Shown here in pieces: positions 32,333-40,974 of a stretch of 64,000 bases of DNA. The first letter of the stretch is position 1. Each line of letters opens with the position of its first letter. The stretch is taken from assembly GCF_001436375.1 (NCBI RefSeq), contig NZ_AZGA01000088.1, positions 161,464 to 225,463 of the forward strand. The letters are read 5' to 3'. This DNA is from Agrilactobacillus composti DSM 18527 = JCM 14202 (lineage in GTDB: Bacteria > Bacillota > Bacilli > Lactobacillales > Lactobacillaceae). The position numbers were made by a program, and so were the translations under genes. Under the pieces are notes generated by a model, which was not told the origin of the DNA, did not search any database, and worked only from the letters and a program-made list of their open reading frames with translations.

Positions 32333-32563
32333 TGAAAAGATGAGTAGCGTTTTAAAACTGGCTAGAGAACCTCGGGAAGCTGAAAAGAGGCACAGTGGTA
32401 AATGTGAAGATGGTCTTTAGAGTCATTTGACTGTGAGCCTTTGTTAAACAGTCAACGTACACGCGTTACTGTGATCATAAGGAATCGGTTCGCACTTGAA
32501 TCGATTCAAATTAAGGTGGTACCGTGCACAAGCGCCCTTTCGAATATGAAAGGGCGCTTTTTT
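32333..32563 (+). ncRNA. T-box leader, methionine-type by specifier and discriminator
   Basis: A full T-box leader. Stem I begins near 32333 and has the AGTA motif (32343-32346) facing the specifier loop, AGAGAA and an apical part. The specifier strand reads GTGAAG-ATG-G (ATG at 32410-32412), placed as in known leaders with GAAN before the codon. The T-box AAGGTGGTACCGTG is at 32513-32526. Its bulge reads TGGT, whose last base pairs with discriminator A73; tRNA-Met has A73, tRNA-Cys has U73. The competing terminator has arms AAGCGCCCTTTC (32530-32541) and GAAAGGGCGCTT (32548-32559) with a T-run. Transcription of the sulfate operon should rise when Met-tRNA is uncharged. Confidence 0.9.
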
Positions 32564-32598
32564 CGCACATTTTTCAAATCTAAAAAGGAGGTGGCCCC

Positions 32599-33651
32599 AT
32601 GGCCCAGCCCAAAAAGCGCCCACTGAAAAAAATTCTCGGCATTACAATCACGGTGATCCTTGTCTGTAGTTACTGGCTCTTTTACCGGCATCAAGAACGC
32701 CAGGCCCAGGCCACCAGCAACACCGTGACCATCACCAATGTGTCCTATGATCCCACCCGGGAGTTCTACTTGCAATTTGACCAAGCCTTTCAAAAATACT
32801 GGCAGGCTAAAACTGGGCAAAAAGTCAACGTGGATCTGTCCAATGGCGGCAGCGGTAAACAAGCCAATTCCGTCATCGAGGGCAACCAAGCCGACGTGGT
32901 GACTTTGGCCTTAGACCCAGATATCACCAGTATTCAAAATGCCGGCTTGATTCAAGCCGGGTGGCAAAAGAAATTCCCGGATAACGCCGCGCCTTACACC
33001 TCCACCATCGTCTTACTGGTGCGCAAGGACAATCCTAAAAACATCAAAGACTGGGACGATTTAGTCCGCCCCGGCATGCAAGTCATTTCCCCCAATCCAA
33101 AAACCTCTGGGGGCGCCCGCTGGAATTACCTAGCAGCTTGGGCTTATGCCGATAAAAAATTTAATCATGATACCACGCAAATTAAACAATTTATGAAACA
33201 GCTTTATCAAAATGTCACCGTATTAGATTCTGGCACCCGCGATGCCACCACCACTTTTGTGCAAAATAAACAAGGCGATGTGTTAGTTGCCTGGGAAAAT
33301 GAAGCCCTATTAACTTTGAAACAACATCCCGGCCAGTACCAAATCGTTACCCCTAGCATCAGTATGAAAGCTGAACCATCCGTGGCGGTGGTGGATAAAA
33401 CCGTGGACCAGCGGGGAACCCGCAAAGTCGCCACCGGCTACATCAATTACCTCTACACCAAAACCGGGCAACGCTTGGCCGCTGAGAACTTTTATCGCCC
33501 TACGGATCCGGCCATCGCTAAAGATTTCCAAAAACAATTCCCTAAATTAAATTTGATCACCATCAACGATCCCTTATTTGGGGGTTGGGCCAAAACCACG
33601 GCTAAACACTTTGCCGATGGCGGGACCTTTGATCAAATTTATCACAAATAA
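32599..33651 (+). CDS. sbp: Sulfate ABC transporter substrate-binding protein
   Basis: A 350-aa sulfate/thiosulfate-binding protein. After a basic start there is one hydrophobic segment (about residues 13-30), then the family signature NVSYDPTREFYLQFDQAF, later SNGGSGKQANSVIEG, PKTSGGARWNYLAAW and NPLFGGW-like NDPLFGGWAKT. The membrane segment lacks a clear lipobox, so it may be anchored by an uncleaved helix rather than lipid. AAAAAGGAGG lies before ATG 32599. It is the first gene after the T-box and feeds the CysTWA importer. Confidence 0.95.
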   Translation: MAQPKKRPLKKILGITITVILVCSYWLFYRHQERQAQATSNTVTITNVSYDPTREFYLQFDQAFQKYWQAKTGQKVNVDLSNGGSGKQANSVIEGNQADVVTLALDPDITSIQNAGLIQAGWQKKFPDNAAPYTSTIVLLVRKDNPKNIKDWDDLVRPGMQVISPNPKTSGGARWNYLAAWAYADKKFNHDTTQIKQFMKQLYQNVTVLDSGTRDATTTFVQNKQGDVLVAWENEALLTLKQHPGQYQIVTPSISMKAEPSVAVVDKTVDQRGTRKVATGYINYLYTKTGQRLAAENFYRPTDPAIAKDFQKQFPKLNLITINDPLFGGWAKTTAKHFADGGTFDQIYHK

Positions 33652-33675
33652 CCGACAACATAAGGAGGTCAACCC

Positions 33676-34512
33676 ATGGAACAACGTGCTGTGAATCGCT
33701 TGATTCCAGGCTATCGTTTAGGTTTAAGTATTACCCTTACCGGGCTCAGTTTAATCGTCGTGATCCCATTTTGTTCGTTGTTAATCAGCGGTATCCAAAT
33801 GGGTTGGCAGCCCTTTATCCACACCATCACCGACAGCCGGGTGGTGGCCAGCTACTTAGTCAGTCTTAAAGGGGCCTTTTCAGCGGCCTTGATCAACGTG
33901 ATCTTAGGATTGGTCTTAGCCTGGGTCTTGACCTTCTACGAGTTTCCCGGCAAAAAGCTCTTAGATGCCCTGTTGGATCTACCCTTTGCCCTACCCACGG
34001 CCGTGGCGGGAATTGCCTTGGCGTTTTTATTCTCCACCAAAGGCTGGTTAGGCCAATTCGCCGCCCAATTCAACCTGAAAATCGCCTATACCTTCAGCGG
34101 CATCGTCATTGCCATGGTCTTTGTGACCATCCCCTTCGTGGTCCGCGAAGTCCAGCCCGTATTAGCTCAGCTGGATGAAACTTACCAAGAAGCGGCTTTG
34201 ACCCTAGGGGCCAAACCCAATTTGATTTTCCGCAAGGTTATTTTCCCGGAAATCCTACCTGCCTTGATCGCCGGGTTCGGCCTGGCCTTTGCCCGCAGTA
34301 TCGGCGAATACGGCAGTATCATCTTCATCGCCGGCAACCAACCCTTTAAAACTGAAATCACGCCTTTGACCATCATGTTTAAACTGGAAGCCCATGACTA
34401 CAACGGGGCCACCGCCATTGCCTGTGTGATGTTACTATTCTCCTTTGTCTTTATTTACGTCATCCACAGCTTGCAACGTCATTTTGAAAACAAAAGGTTG
34501 GGTAAAAAATGA
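33676..34512 (+). CDS. cysT: Sulfate ABC transporter permease CysT
   Basis: A 278-aa permease with six membrane segments and the binding-protein-dependent EAA loop (DETYQEAALTLGAKPNLIFRKV). LDLPFALPTAVAGIAL is typical of CysT/CysU. It forms the channel with CysW. It starts 24 nt after sbp with AAGGAGG, and its stop overlaps the cysW start by 4 nt. Confidence 0.95.
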   Translation: MEQRAVNRLIPGYRLGLSITLTGLSLIVVIPFCSLLISGIQMGWQPFIHTITDSRVVASYLVSLKGAFSAALINVILGLVLAWVLTFYEFPGKKLLDALLDLPFALPTAVAGIALAFLFSTKGWLGQFAAQFNLKIAYTFSGIVIAMVFVTIPFVVREVQPVLAQLDETYQEAALTLGAKPNLIFRKVIFPEILPALIAGFGLAFARSIGEYGSIIFIAGNQPFKTEITPLTIMFKLEAHDYNGATAIACVMLLFSFVFIYVIHSLQRHFENKRLGKK

Positions 34513-35321
34513 AACAATTCCAAAGTAAACGTATTAAACTACCCCTGATCATTATCGCCTGGGGCTTCATGGCCTTATTACTGATCCTCCCCATTATCCT
34601 GGTGATCAGCCAAGCGGCCAGTCATGGTCTAGGGCATTACCTGCAATTGCTGGCCAACTTAAACACGCTGCGGGCGTTCAATTTAACCGTGGCCGCCACC
34701 GTAATTTCCGTGGGGGTCAACTTGATCCTGGGCCTCAGTGCCGCTTGGATCATCGCCTTTCATGATTTCCCCGGCAAACGCTTATTGAACACCTTGATCG
34801 ACTTACCCTTGTCGGTTTCCCCGGTCATTGTGGGTCTAATCTTCGTGTTGACCTTTGGCCGCACCGGCTGGTTGGCCCCGCTGGTGGCCCACTTCAACCT
34901 GCAAATCATCTTCGCCCCACCGGCCATCTTCCTGGTAACGATTTTTGTAACTTTCCCCTTTGTCACCCGGGAATTGGTTCCGGTATTGATTGCCCGCGGC
35001 CGGGAAGAAGAACAGACCGCCGCCTTTTTAGGAGCGAACTTCTGGCAGATTTTCACCCAGATCACTTTGCCGGCCATCAAAACCCCCCTGGCCGGGGGCT
35101 TGGTTTTAGCCAGCGCCCGGGCCATGGGGGAATTTGGGGCCGTGGCCGTGGTTTCTGGCAACATCGTGGGCAAGACCTTGACCCTGCCGTTATTGGTCCA
35201 ATCCCTATACAACCAATTTAAATTTGAAGATGCCTTTGGGGTGGCGACGATTTTATTAGCCAGTACCTTTGCCATCATTTATCTGAAACGTATCCTGTTA
35301 AAAAACAGTCCCACATTCTAG
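34509..35321 (+). CDS. cysW: Sulfate ABC transporter permease CysW
   Basis: A 270-aa permease with six membrane segments, the LIDLPLSVSPVIVGLIFVL segment, and EAA-like loop REEEQTAAFLGANFWQIFTQI. It is homologous to CysT and pairs with it. It overlaps cysT by 4 nt (ATGA), so translation is coupled, and lies 17 nt before cysA. Confidence 0.95.
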   Translation: MKQFQSKRIKLPLIIIAWGFMALLLILPIILVISQAASHGLGHYLQLLANLNTLRAFNLTVAATVISVGVNLILGLSAAWIIAFHDFPGKRLLNTLIDLPLSVSPVIVGLIFVLTFGRTGWLAPLVAHFNLQIIFAPPAIFLVTIFVTFPFVTRELVPVLIARGREEEQTAAFLGANFWQIFTQITLPAIKTPLAGGLVLASARAMGEFGAVAVVSGNIVGKTLTLPLLVQSLYNQFKFEDAFGVATILLASTFAIIYLKRILLKNSPTF

Positions 35322-35338
35322 AAAGGAGTGCTTAGCTT

Positions 35339-36391
35339 ATGTATATTGATATTCGTCATATTTCCAAAGCCTTCAACGGCCAAAGTGCCTTAAATGATAT
35401 TAATTTTGGGGTTCAAGAAGGTAAACTCACCGCCTTATTGGGTCCCAGCGGCTGCGGCAAGACCACTTTATTGCGGGTCTTGGCCGGTTTAGAAACCGCC
35501 GGGTCTGGTCAGGTGGCCATCGCCGGGCGCATTGTGGACGACATTAAGCCCCAGGAGCGGGGGATTGGCTTTGTCTTTCAAAACTATGCCCTCTTCCGGT
35601 ATCTGAACGTTTATGACAACGTGGCCTTTGGCTTAAAAACGAAGCACTGGCCGGCTGCTAAAATCAAGACCCGAGTCCAAGAACTCCTGGACCTCACTGG
35701 CCTGACCGATTTGGCCCAACGTTATCCGGACCAATTATCCGGAGGCCAAAAACAGCGGGTGGCCTTCGTCCGGGCCATTGCCCCCAATCCCAAAGTCTTA
35801 TTTTTAGATGAACCCTTTGCGGCTTTAGACAGCCAAATTCGCCAGGAACTGCGGATCTGGTTGAAGAACTTGATCCACCAAGTGGGCATCACCAGTATTT
35901 TCGTCACCCATGACCATGAGGAAGCCATTGAAACCGCCGATGAGATCGTGGTGATGAATCAAGGCCAAATCCAACAGGTAGGCACCCCCTTAGAAATTTA
36001 TTACCAACCACAAAACGAATTCGTCGCCAACTTTATCGGCCACTCCAGCCTGTTAAAAAATCCCGATTTAAACGGGTACGACTTACCAAGTACGGCTTGC
36101 CAAGTGCAGATTCGCCCGGAGCATGTCCATATCCATAAACTCAGTAAGAAAGTCACCAGTTTTGGCCAAAGTGCCACGGTCACGGCCGTGCAATTCAAAG
36201 GCTTGACCACCAACGTGGCTTTAGACGTCCAAGGTCAAAAACTGTTAGCGTATTGGGATGCTGGCGCCACGCCGTTAGGCATTGGGGAACAAGTCCAAAT
36301 TACCATTGAGCGTTTAGTGGTTTTCCAAAATAACCAGAGCCAAATCTTGAAGGCCCAAAGTACGGCCCAACGACAAATTCAAGTCCTATAA
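35339..36391 (+). CDS. cysA: Sulfate ABC transporter ATP-binding protein CysA
   Basis: A 350-aa ATPase of the CysA/PotA class. Walker A GPSGCGKTTLLRVLAG near residue 34, signature LSGGQKQRVAFVRAI, Walker B VLFLDEPFAALD, switch His in VTHDHEEA. The C-terminal 110 residues form the TOBE-like domain (VQIRPEHVHI). It energises CysTW import. GAAAGGAG precedes ATG. A 61-bp gap without a terminator leads to aprA. Confidence 0.95.
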   Translation: MYIDIRHISKAFNGQSALNDINFGVQEGKLTALLGPSGCGKTTLLRVLAGLETAGSGQVAIAGRIVDDIKPQERGIGFVFQNYALFRYLNVYDNVAFGLKTKHWPAAKIKTRVQELLDLTGLTDLAQRYPDQLSGGQKQRVAFVRAIAPNPKVLFLDEPFAALDSQIRQELRIWLKNLIHQVGITSIFVTHDHEEAIETADEIVVMNQGQIQQVGTPLEIYYQPQNEFVANFIGHSSLLKNPDLNGYDLPSTACQVQIRPEHVHIHKLSKKVTSFGQSATVTAVQFKGLTTNVALDVQGQKLLAYWDAGATPLGIGEQVQITIERLVVFQNNQSQILKAQSTAQRQIQVL

Positions 36392-36452
36392 GACTTTCTA
36401 AAAACATCAACTTAAACTTTTTAAAACTAACTATACGAGGAGGCCGTTTCAA

Positions 36453-38135
36453 TTGGAAACCAAGATTATCACCGCCGACTTATTGATCATTGGCGGTGGG
36501 GCGGCTGGCTGTTACGCCGCCAAACAAGCCGCCTTACGAAATCCCCAGTTAAAGATCGTCATCGCTGAAAAAGCCGACGTCCGCCGCAGTGGCTGTCTAG
36601 CCGCTGGGGTCAATGCCTTAAACGCCTATATCACCAAGGGCAAAACCCCCGACTTCTATGTGGACTATGCCAAAAACGATGCCAATGGCATTGTCCGAGA
36701 AGACCTGCTGTTGACTTTGAGCCAACGGTTGAATCAGGTCACCGCCGATTTGGAAAAAATGGGCCTGGTGATTTTAAAGGATGAAAACGGCGACTATGTC
36801 CCCCGGGGCAATCGCAATATTAAAATTAACGGGGAAAACATCAAAGAAATTCTCGCCAAGGGCGCTCGCAGACAGCGCCATGTGAAAATTGTCAATCACG
36901 TGAACATCACCGATTTCTTAGTCCAAGACCAGCAAATTTATGGGGCCGTGGGCTTTAGCCCCAAAGACCAAGTGGCCTACACCTTTTACGCCAAGGCGGT
37001 CCTAGTGGCCACCGGTGGGGCGTCGGGGCTTTATCGGCCCAACAATCCCGGCTTTTCCAAACACAAAATGTGGTATCCCCCCTTTAATACCGGGGCCGGT
37101 TATGCCATGGGCATCCGCGCTGGGGCGGAAATGACCACCTTTGAAATGCGTTTTATCGCCCTGCGTTGTAAAGACACCATTGCCCCCACTGGCACCATTG
37201 CCCAAGGCGTTGGGGCCAAGCAAATTAATCAGCTCGGTGAGGTTTATGAAACCAAATATGGCCTGAAAACCTCCGAACGGGTTTATGGCACCGTCCAAGA
37301 AAATAAAGCTGGCCGTGGGCCTTGTTATTTAAAGACCACCGACATTACGGACCAACAAGAACAAGATTTATACCATGCCTATTTGAATATGAACCCCGCC
37401 CAAACCCTGCGCTGGCTGGAAAATGGTGGCCCTAAAACCCACAACGTGGAAATCGAAGGCACCGAACCTTATATCGTGGGGGGCCACTGTGCCAGCGGCT
37501 ATTGGGTCAGTACCGATCGCCAAACCACCATCCACGGGCTCTTCGCCGCGGGGGATGTGGCCGGCGGTGCACCCCAAAAATATGTCACCGGGGCTTTAGC
37601 TGAAGGCGATATCGCCGCTGAAGCCATTGTCGCCCAATTGCAAACTAATTACCCGCCACAACCCGCCACCATTGCCCAACAAGCTGACGCCTTGATTCAA
37701 CGGGGCTTAGCTTATTTTGAAAATGACCCCAACAACTCTAGTATCGCTACCGTGGAACAAAGCATGCAGGCCGTGATGGACCAATACGCCGGGGGGATTT
37801 CCCAATATTATGGCTATACGGAGGCCGGTTTAAAGATCGCTGCCAACAAGATCAAACAGCTCCAACAGACCATTGAACAAGCACCGGTGACCAATATGCA
37901 TGCATTAATGAGCTTATACGAGGTCAAGGAACGCTTAGTGGTTTGTCTGTGTGTCATCGCCCATTTAGCAGCCCGAAAAGAAACCCGCTGGCATAGCTTT
38001 GCGGAGAATCTGGACTTTCCAGAAACCGATGCCCAATTTAACAAATATGTGAATTCCATCTACAAAGATGGGGACATTCAAATAATCTATCGAGATTTTG
38101 TAAAGCGAGATGACGTGTATGAGCATTCGAATTGA
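36453..38135 (+). CDS. aprA: Adenylylsulfate (APS) reductase alpha subunit
   Basis: A 560-aa FAD protein of the fumarate-reductase/AprA superfamily, proposed to reduce APS to sulfite and AMP. The FAD motif is LLIIGGGAAGCYAAKQA (residues 10-26). RRSGCLAAGVNALNAYI, NGENIKEILAKGAR, GGASGLYRPNN and FAAGDVAGGAPQKYVTGALAEG are conserved. It is shorter than AprA of sulfate reducers (about 630-660 aa). It starts with TTG, with GAGGAGG 9 nt upstream. The ferredoxin-like AprB overlaps it and ATP sulfurylase follows, which makes AprA far likelier than a fumarate reductase. Direct APS reduction removes the need for APS kinase and PAPS reductase, and neither is seen here. Confidence 0.9.
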   Translation: METKIITADLLIIGGGAAGCYAAKQAALRNPQLKIVIAEKADVRRSGCLAAGVNALNAYITKGKTPDFYVDYAKNDANGIVREDLLLTLSQRLNQVTADLEKMGLVILKDENGDYVPRGNRNIKINGENIKEILAKGARRQRHVKIVNHVNITDFLVQDQQIYGAVGFSPKDQVAYTFYAKAVLVATGGASGLYRPNNPGFSKHKMWYPPFNTGAGYAMGIRAGAEMTTFEMRFIALRCKDTIAPTGTIAQGVGAKQINQLGEVYETKYGLKTSERVYGTVQENKAGRGPCYLKTTDITDQQEQDLYHAYLNMNPAQTLRWLENGGPKTHNVEIEGTEPYIVGGHCASGYWVSTDRQTTIHGLFAAGDVAGGAPQKYVTGALAEGDIAAEAIVAQLQTNYPPQPATIAQQADALIQRGLAYFENDPNNSSIATVEQSMQAVMDQYAGGISQYYGYTEAGLKIAANKIKQLQQTIEQAPVTNMHALMSLYEVKERLVVCLCVIAHLAARKETRWHSFAENLDFPETDAQFNKYVNSIYKDGDIQIIYRDFVKRDDVYEHSN

Positions 38136-38442
38136 CCCGGCAAAATGCAATGGTTGCGGCCGCTGTGCCGAGATTTGCCCCGGCAATCTGATTCAAATGG
38201 TGGGGAGCGGCAAAGACCGCAAAGCCCAAATGGCTTACCCCGACGAATGTTGGGGTTGCATGTCCTGTGTCAAGGTCTGCCCGGTCCAAGCCATTGAATT
38301 TTATATTGGCTCAGACATTGGTGGCCAAGGCGCCAGTTTGACCGCCGCCGTCAGCAAAAAAGAAATCGACTGGACCGCCTGCAAAGATGGCTGTATCCTG
38401 CAACAAATTATCACAGAACGGCAAAAAGCCAATAAGTATTAA
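38119..38442 (+). CDS. aprB: APS reductase beta subunit, two 4Fe-4S clusters
   Basis: A 107-aa ferredoxin-like protein. Two cluster motifs are seen: CNGCGRCAEICP near residue 10 and CWGCMSCVKVCP near residue 46, each CX2CX2CX3CP. AprB of sulfate reducers has about 140-150 residues with a C-terminal tail that wraps AprA; most of that tail is missing. It passes electrons to the FAD of AprA. I choose ATG 38119, giving the usual MSIRIDP start; ATG 38110 is three codons earlier and possible. It overlaps the aprA end by 17 nt. Confidence 0.9.
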   Translation: MSIRIDPAKCNGCGRCAEICPGNLIQMVGSGKDRKAQMAYPDECWGCMSCVKVCPVQAIEFYIGSDIGGQGASLTAAVSKKEIDWTACKDGCILQQIITERQKANKY

Positions 38443-38458
38443 TTGAAAGGAAGTTATT

Positions 38459-39259
38459 ATGGATCATTTGGATGAACTAGAAGCAGAAAGCATCTACATT
38501 CTGCGGGAAGCTTATAAGAATTTAGGGAAATTAGGATTATTGTGGTCCATCGGTAAAGACTCCACGGTTTTATTGTGGCTGGTGAAAAAGGCTTTTTACG
38601 GCCACACCCCCTTCCCTTTTATTCACGTGGATACCAGCTTTGAAATGCCGGAAGTTATCGAATACCGGGATAAAACGGCGAAGGAACTGAATCTTGATCT
38701 GATCGTCTATACCAATGAACAGGCCGTTAAAGATGGGATGAACCCTAAATTGGGCCGTTTAATGTGCTGTGGCGCTTTAAAAACCGTCGCCTTAAATCAA
38801 GTTGTGAAAAAGTATGGCTTTGATGGCCTGATCGTGGGGGTCCGGCAAGATGAAGAAGGCTCCCGGTCAAAAGAGCGGATCTTCTCGGAACGAGACCAAA
38901 AGGATAAATGGGATTACACCAACCAACCTCCCGAATTATGGGACGAATTTAAAACCGATTTTCCAAAGGGCCACCATATCCGCGTCCATCCTTTGCTGCA
39001 CTGGACGGAGTTAGATATTTGGGAATATATCCAACGGGAAAATGTGCCCATCATCGACTTGTATTTTGCGAAAAATCACCGCCGCTATCGGAGTTTAGGT
39101 TGCGCCCCTTGTACCGGTTCCGTGCCTTCTGATGCCAAGAATGTCAGTGAAATCATTGCCGAACTAAAAGGCACCAACGTCAGCGAACGGGCTGGTCGGG
39201 CGCAAGATAAAGAAGACGCCTACGCCATGCAAAAACTCCGGCAAGCCGGTTACATGTAG
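38459..39259 (+). CDS. cysD: Sulfate adenylyltransferase subunit 2
   Basis: A 266-aa ATP sulfurylase small subunit of the PP-loop family; it forms APS from sulfate and ATP. Motif SIGKDSTVLLWL near residue 30, then PFPFIHVDTSFEMPEVIEYRDK, MCCGALKT, GVRQDEEGSRSKERIFSERD and PLLHWTELDIWEYI. The DEE-SR-KER block distinguishes CysD from CysH reductases. It is shorter than E. coli CysD (302 aa). AAAGGAAG precedes the ATG. CysN follows 16 nt later. Confidence 0.95.
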   Translation: MDHLDELEAESIYILREAYKNLGKLGLLWSIGKDSTVLLWLVKKAFYGHTPFPFIHVDTSFEMPEVIEYRDKTAKELNLDLIVYTNEQAVKDGMNPKLGRLMCCGALKTVALNQVVKKYGFDGLIVGVRQDEEGSRSKERIFSERDQKDKWDYTNQPPELWDEFKTDFPKGHHIRVHPLLHWTELDIWEYIQRENVPIIDLYFAKNHRRYRSLGCAPCTGSVPSDAKNVSEIIAELKGTNVSERAGRAQDKEDAYAMQKLRQAGYM

Positions 39260-39275
39260 AAAGGAAGATCAATTT

Positions 39276-40964
39276 ATGAACGATCCAGCATTGCATATTG
39301 TCATGGTAGGCCACGTGGACCACGGAAAGTCCACGGTCATTGGCCGCCTCTTATATAGCACCCATGCCTTACCTGAAGGCACCATCGATAAGGTGAAGCA
39401 TATCGCCAAAGAAACCGGCAAACCCTTTGAATACGCCTATTTATTGGACGCCTTTGAAGAGGAACAAAAACAAGGCATTACGATTGATACCACCCAATTA
39501 CAATTTCAATCTAAAAAAAGAGATTATGTGATCATCGATGCCCCCGGCCATTCCGAATTTTTGAAAAATATGATTTCCGGGGCATCTAACGCCGAAGTGG
39601 CCTTCTTAATTGTGGACGCTTCCCGGGGCGTGGAGGAACAGACGAAGCGCCATGCTTATATTCTTCACTTATTAGGTATCGAAAAAATTTATGTACTGAT
39701 CAACAAAATGGACTTGGTGAATTATGAGCAGGCCCAATTTGAAGCGGTGAAAGCCCAAGTGGGGGACTTCTTAAAGACCTTAAATGTCACCCCCAGCGGT
39801 TATTTACCCCTGTCCGCCTACTATGGGGAAAACCTCTTAAGTGTGTCCAAAGAAATGCCTTGGTATCATGGTCAAAGCTTTATTGATACCTTAGATGGCA
39901 TTCAACCCAAAGATGATTTAGATCAACGGCCCCTACGCCTGCCCATTCAAGATGTCTTCAAATTCGACGATCAACGCATTATTGCCGGGCGCATTGAAGC
40001 CGGCACCCTGGCCAAGGGGGACCAAGTGACCATCTATCCCAGTGGCCGCCAAACGGAAGTCGCCGGCTTTGCCCACTGGGCGCCCAAAGATGCCAAAACC
40101 AAAGCCACTGCCGGCCAATCCGTGGGGGTTTTGTTAAAAGATGAGTTCTTTAATCAACGGGGTGAAATCATCACCAAGACTGCTGAAACCCAGCGGCCCA
40201 AGGTGACCACAGTCTTACAAACCAATTTATTTTGGATGGGGTCAGCACCATTGGAAACTGGTAAGACCTACCGCTTGAAAATTGCCACCCAACAAGTGGC
40301 CGCCAAAGTCTTAAAAATTTTAAAAGTCACCGATGCCGGCACCTTAAAAGCTCAGGCTAAGCCTACCAATGTCCAGCTCAATGACGTGGCCGAAGTGGTC
40401 TTCCAATTGGAACATCCCTTGGTTTACGACTTTTTCAGCCAACAACCCGCCACTGGTCGCTTTGTGATCGTGGACGGCTATGATGTGGCTGGCGGCGGGA
40501 CGGTCACCGAAGCTTACGCTGGGGCTGAAGTTCCTGAAGGCACGGTCTTTGCCGCAGATAAACACCTATATCCCGTGAACTTATTTGCCACTTACCGCTT
40601 GAGTGTGGGCAGTAAAATCACTGCTACGACGCCCCAAGCCCAATTCCAACTCCACGATGCCCTGCCGGTGGCCGGCCCGGGTTACCATTACCCCACAGAT
40701 TTCCATATCCTGCTACCGGATTCTAATCGTATCTTAACTATTCGCAGCGGCCACTTTGAAGCTTCTGTTGACCTGGAACAAGACCTGGACTGGTCCTTGC
40801 CACTGGTGAATCAACTGGGGGCCCAACTGCATGTTCATAACCCCCAGGAGTTGCGAACTTTCTTAGATGAGCAAGAAAGCTTAAACGATAAAACAAAATC
40901 CGAATTTTACCAAAAATGGCTGGACTTTAATGTTTATCATAGTATTCTAATAGAAGAGCTATAA
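39276..40964 (+). CDS. cysN: Sulfate adenylyltransferase subunit 1 (GTPase), with C-terminal extension
   Basis: A 562-aa EF-Tu-like GTPase that drives APS formation by CysD. G1 GHVDHGKST near residue 12, G3 DAPGH near residue 90, G4 NKMD near residue 145; domains 2 and 3 follow to about residue 410. The remaining about 150 residues are not the APS kinase seen in CysNC fusions, as no second P-loop is present, and I do not recognise them. E. coli CysN has about 475 residues. AGAAAGGAAG precedes ATG. Confidence 0.93.
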   Translation: MNDPALHIVMVGHVDHGKSTVIGRLLYSTHALPEGTIDKVKHIAKETGKPFEYAYLLDAFEEEQKQGITIDTTQLQFQSKKRDYVIIDAPGHSEFLKNMISGASNAEVAFLIVDASRGVEEQTKRHAYILHLLGIEKIYVLINKMDLVNYEQAQFEAVKAQVGDFLKTLNVTPSGYLPLSAYYGENLLSVSKEMPWYHGQSFIDTLDGIQPKDDLDQRPLRLPIQDVFKFDDQRIIAGRIEAGTLAKGDQVTIYPSGRQTEVAGFAHWAPKDAKTKATAGQSVGVLLKDEFFNQRGEIITKTAETQRPKVTTVLQTNLFWMGSAPLETGKTYRLKIATQQVAAKVLKILKVTDAGTLKAQAKPTNVQLNDVAEVVFQLEHPLVYDFFSQQPATGRFVIVDGYDVAGGGTVTEAYAGAEVPEGTVFAADKHLYPVNLFATYRLSVGSKITATTPQAQFQLHDALPVAGPGYHYPTDFHILLPDSNRILTIRSGHFEASVDLEQDLDWSLPLVNQLGAQLHVHNPQELRTFLDEQESLNDKTKSEFYQKWLDFNVYHSILIEEL

Positions 40965-40974
40965 GGAGGCCATT

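Noticed and set aside
32403-32411. T-box specifier read as TGT (Cys) or GAT (Asp)
   Set aside because: The spacing after GAAN favours ATG, and the bulge TGGT needs discriminator A73, which fits tRNA-Met but not tRNA-Cys (U73) or tRNA-Asp (G73).
36453-38135. AprA as fumarate reductase/succinate dehydrogenase flavoprotein
   Set aside because: Overlap with a two-cluster AprB and position between sulfate importer, CysDN and sulfite reductase genes favour APS reductase.
39276-40964. CysN-CysC fusion
   Set aside because: The C-terminal part has no P-loop or APS kinase motifs.
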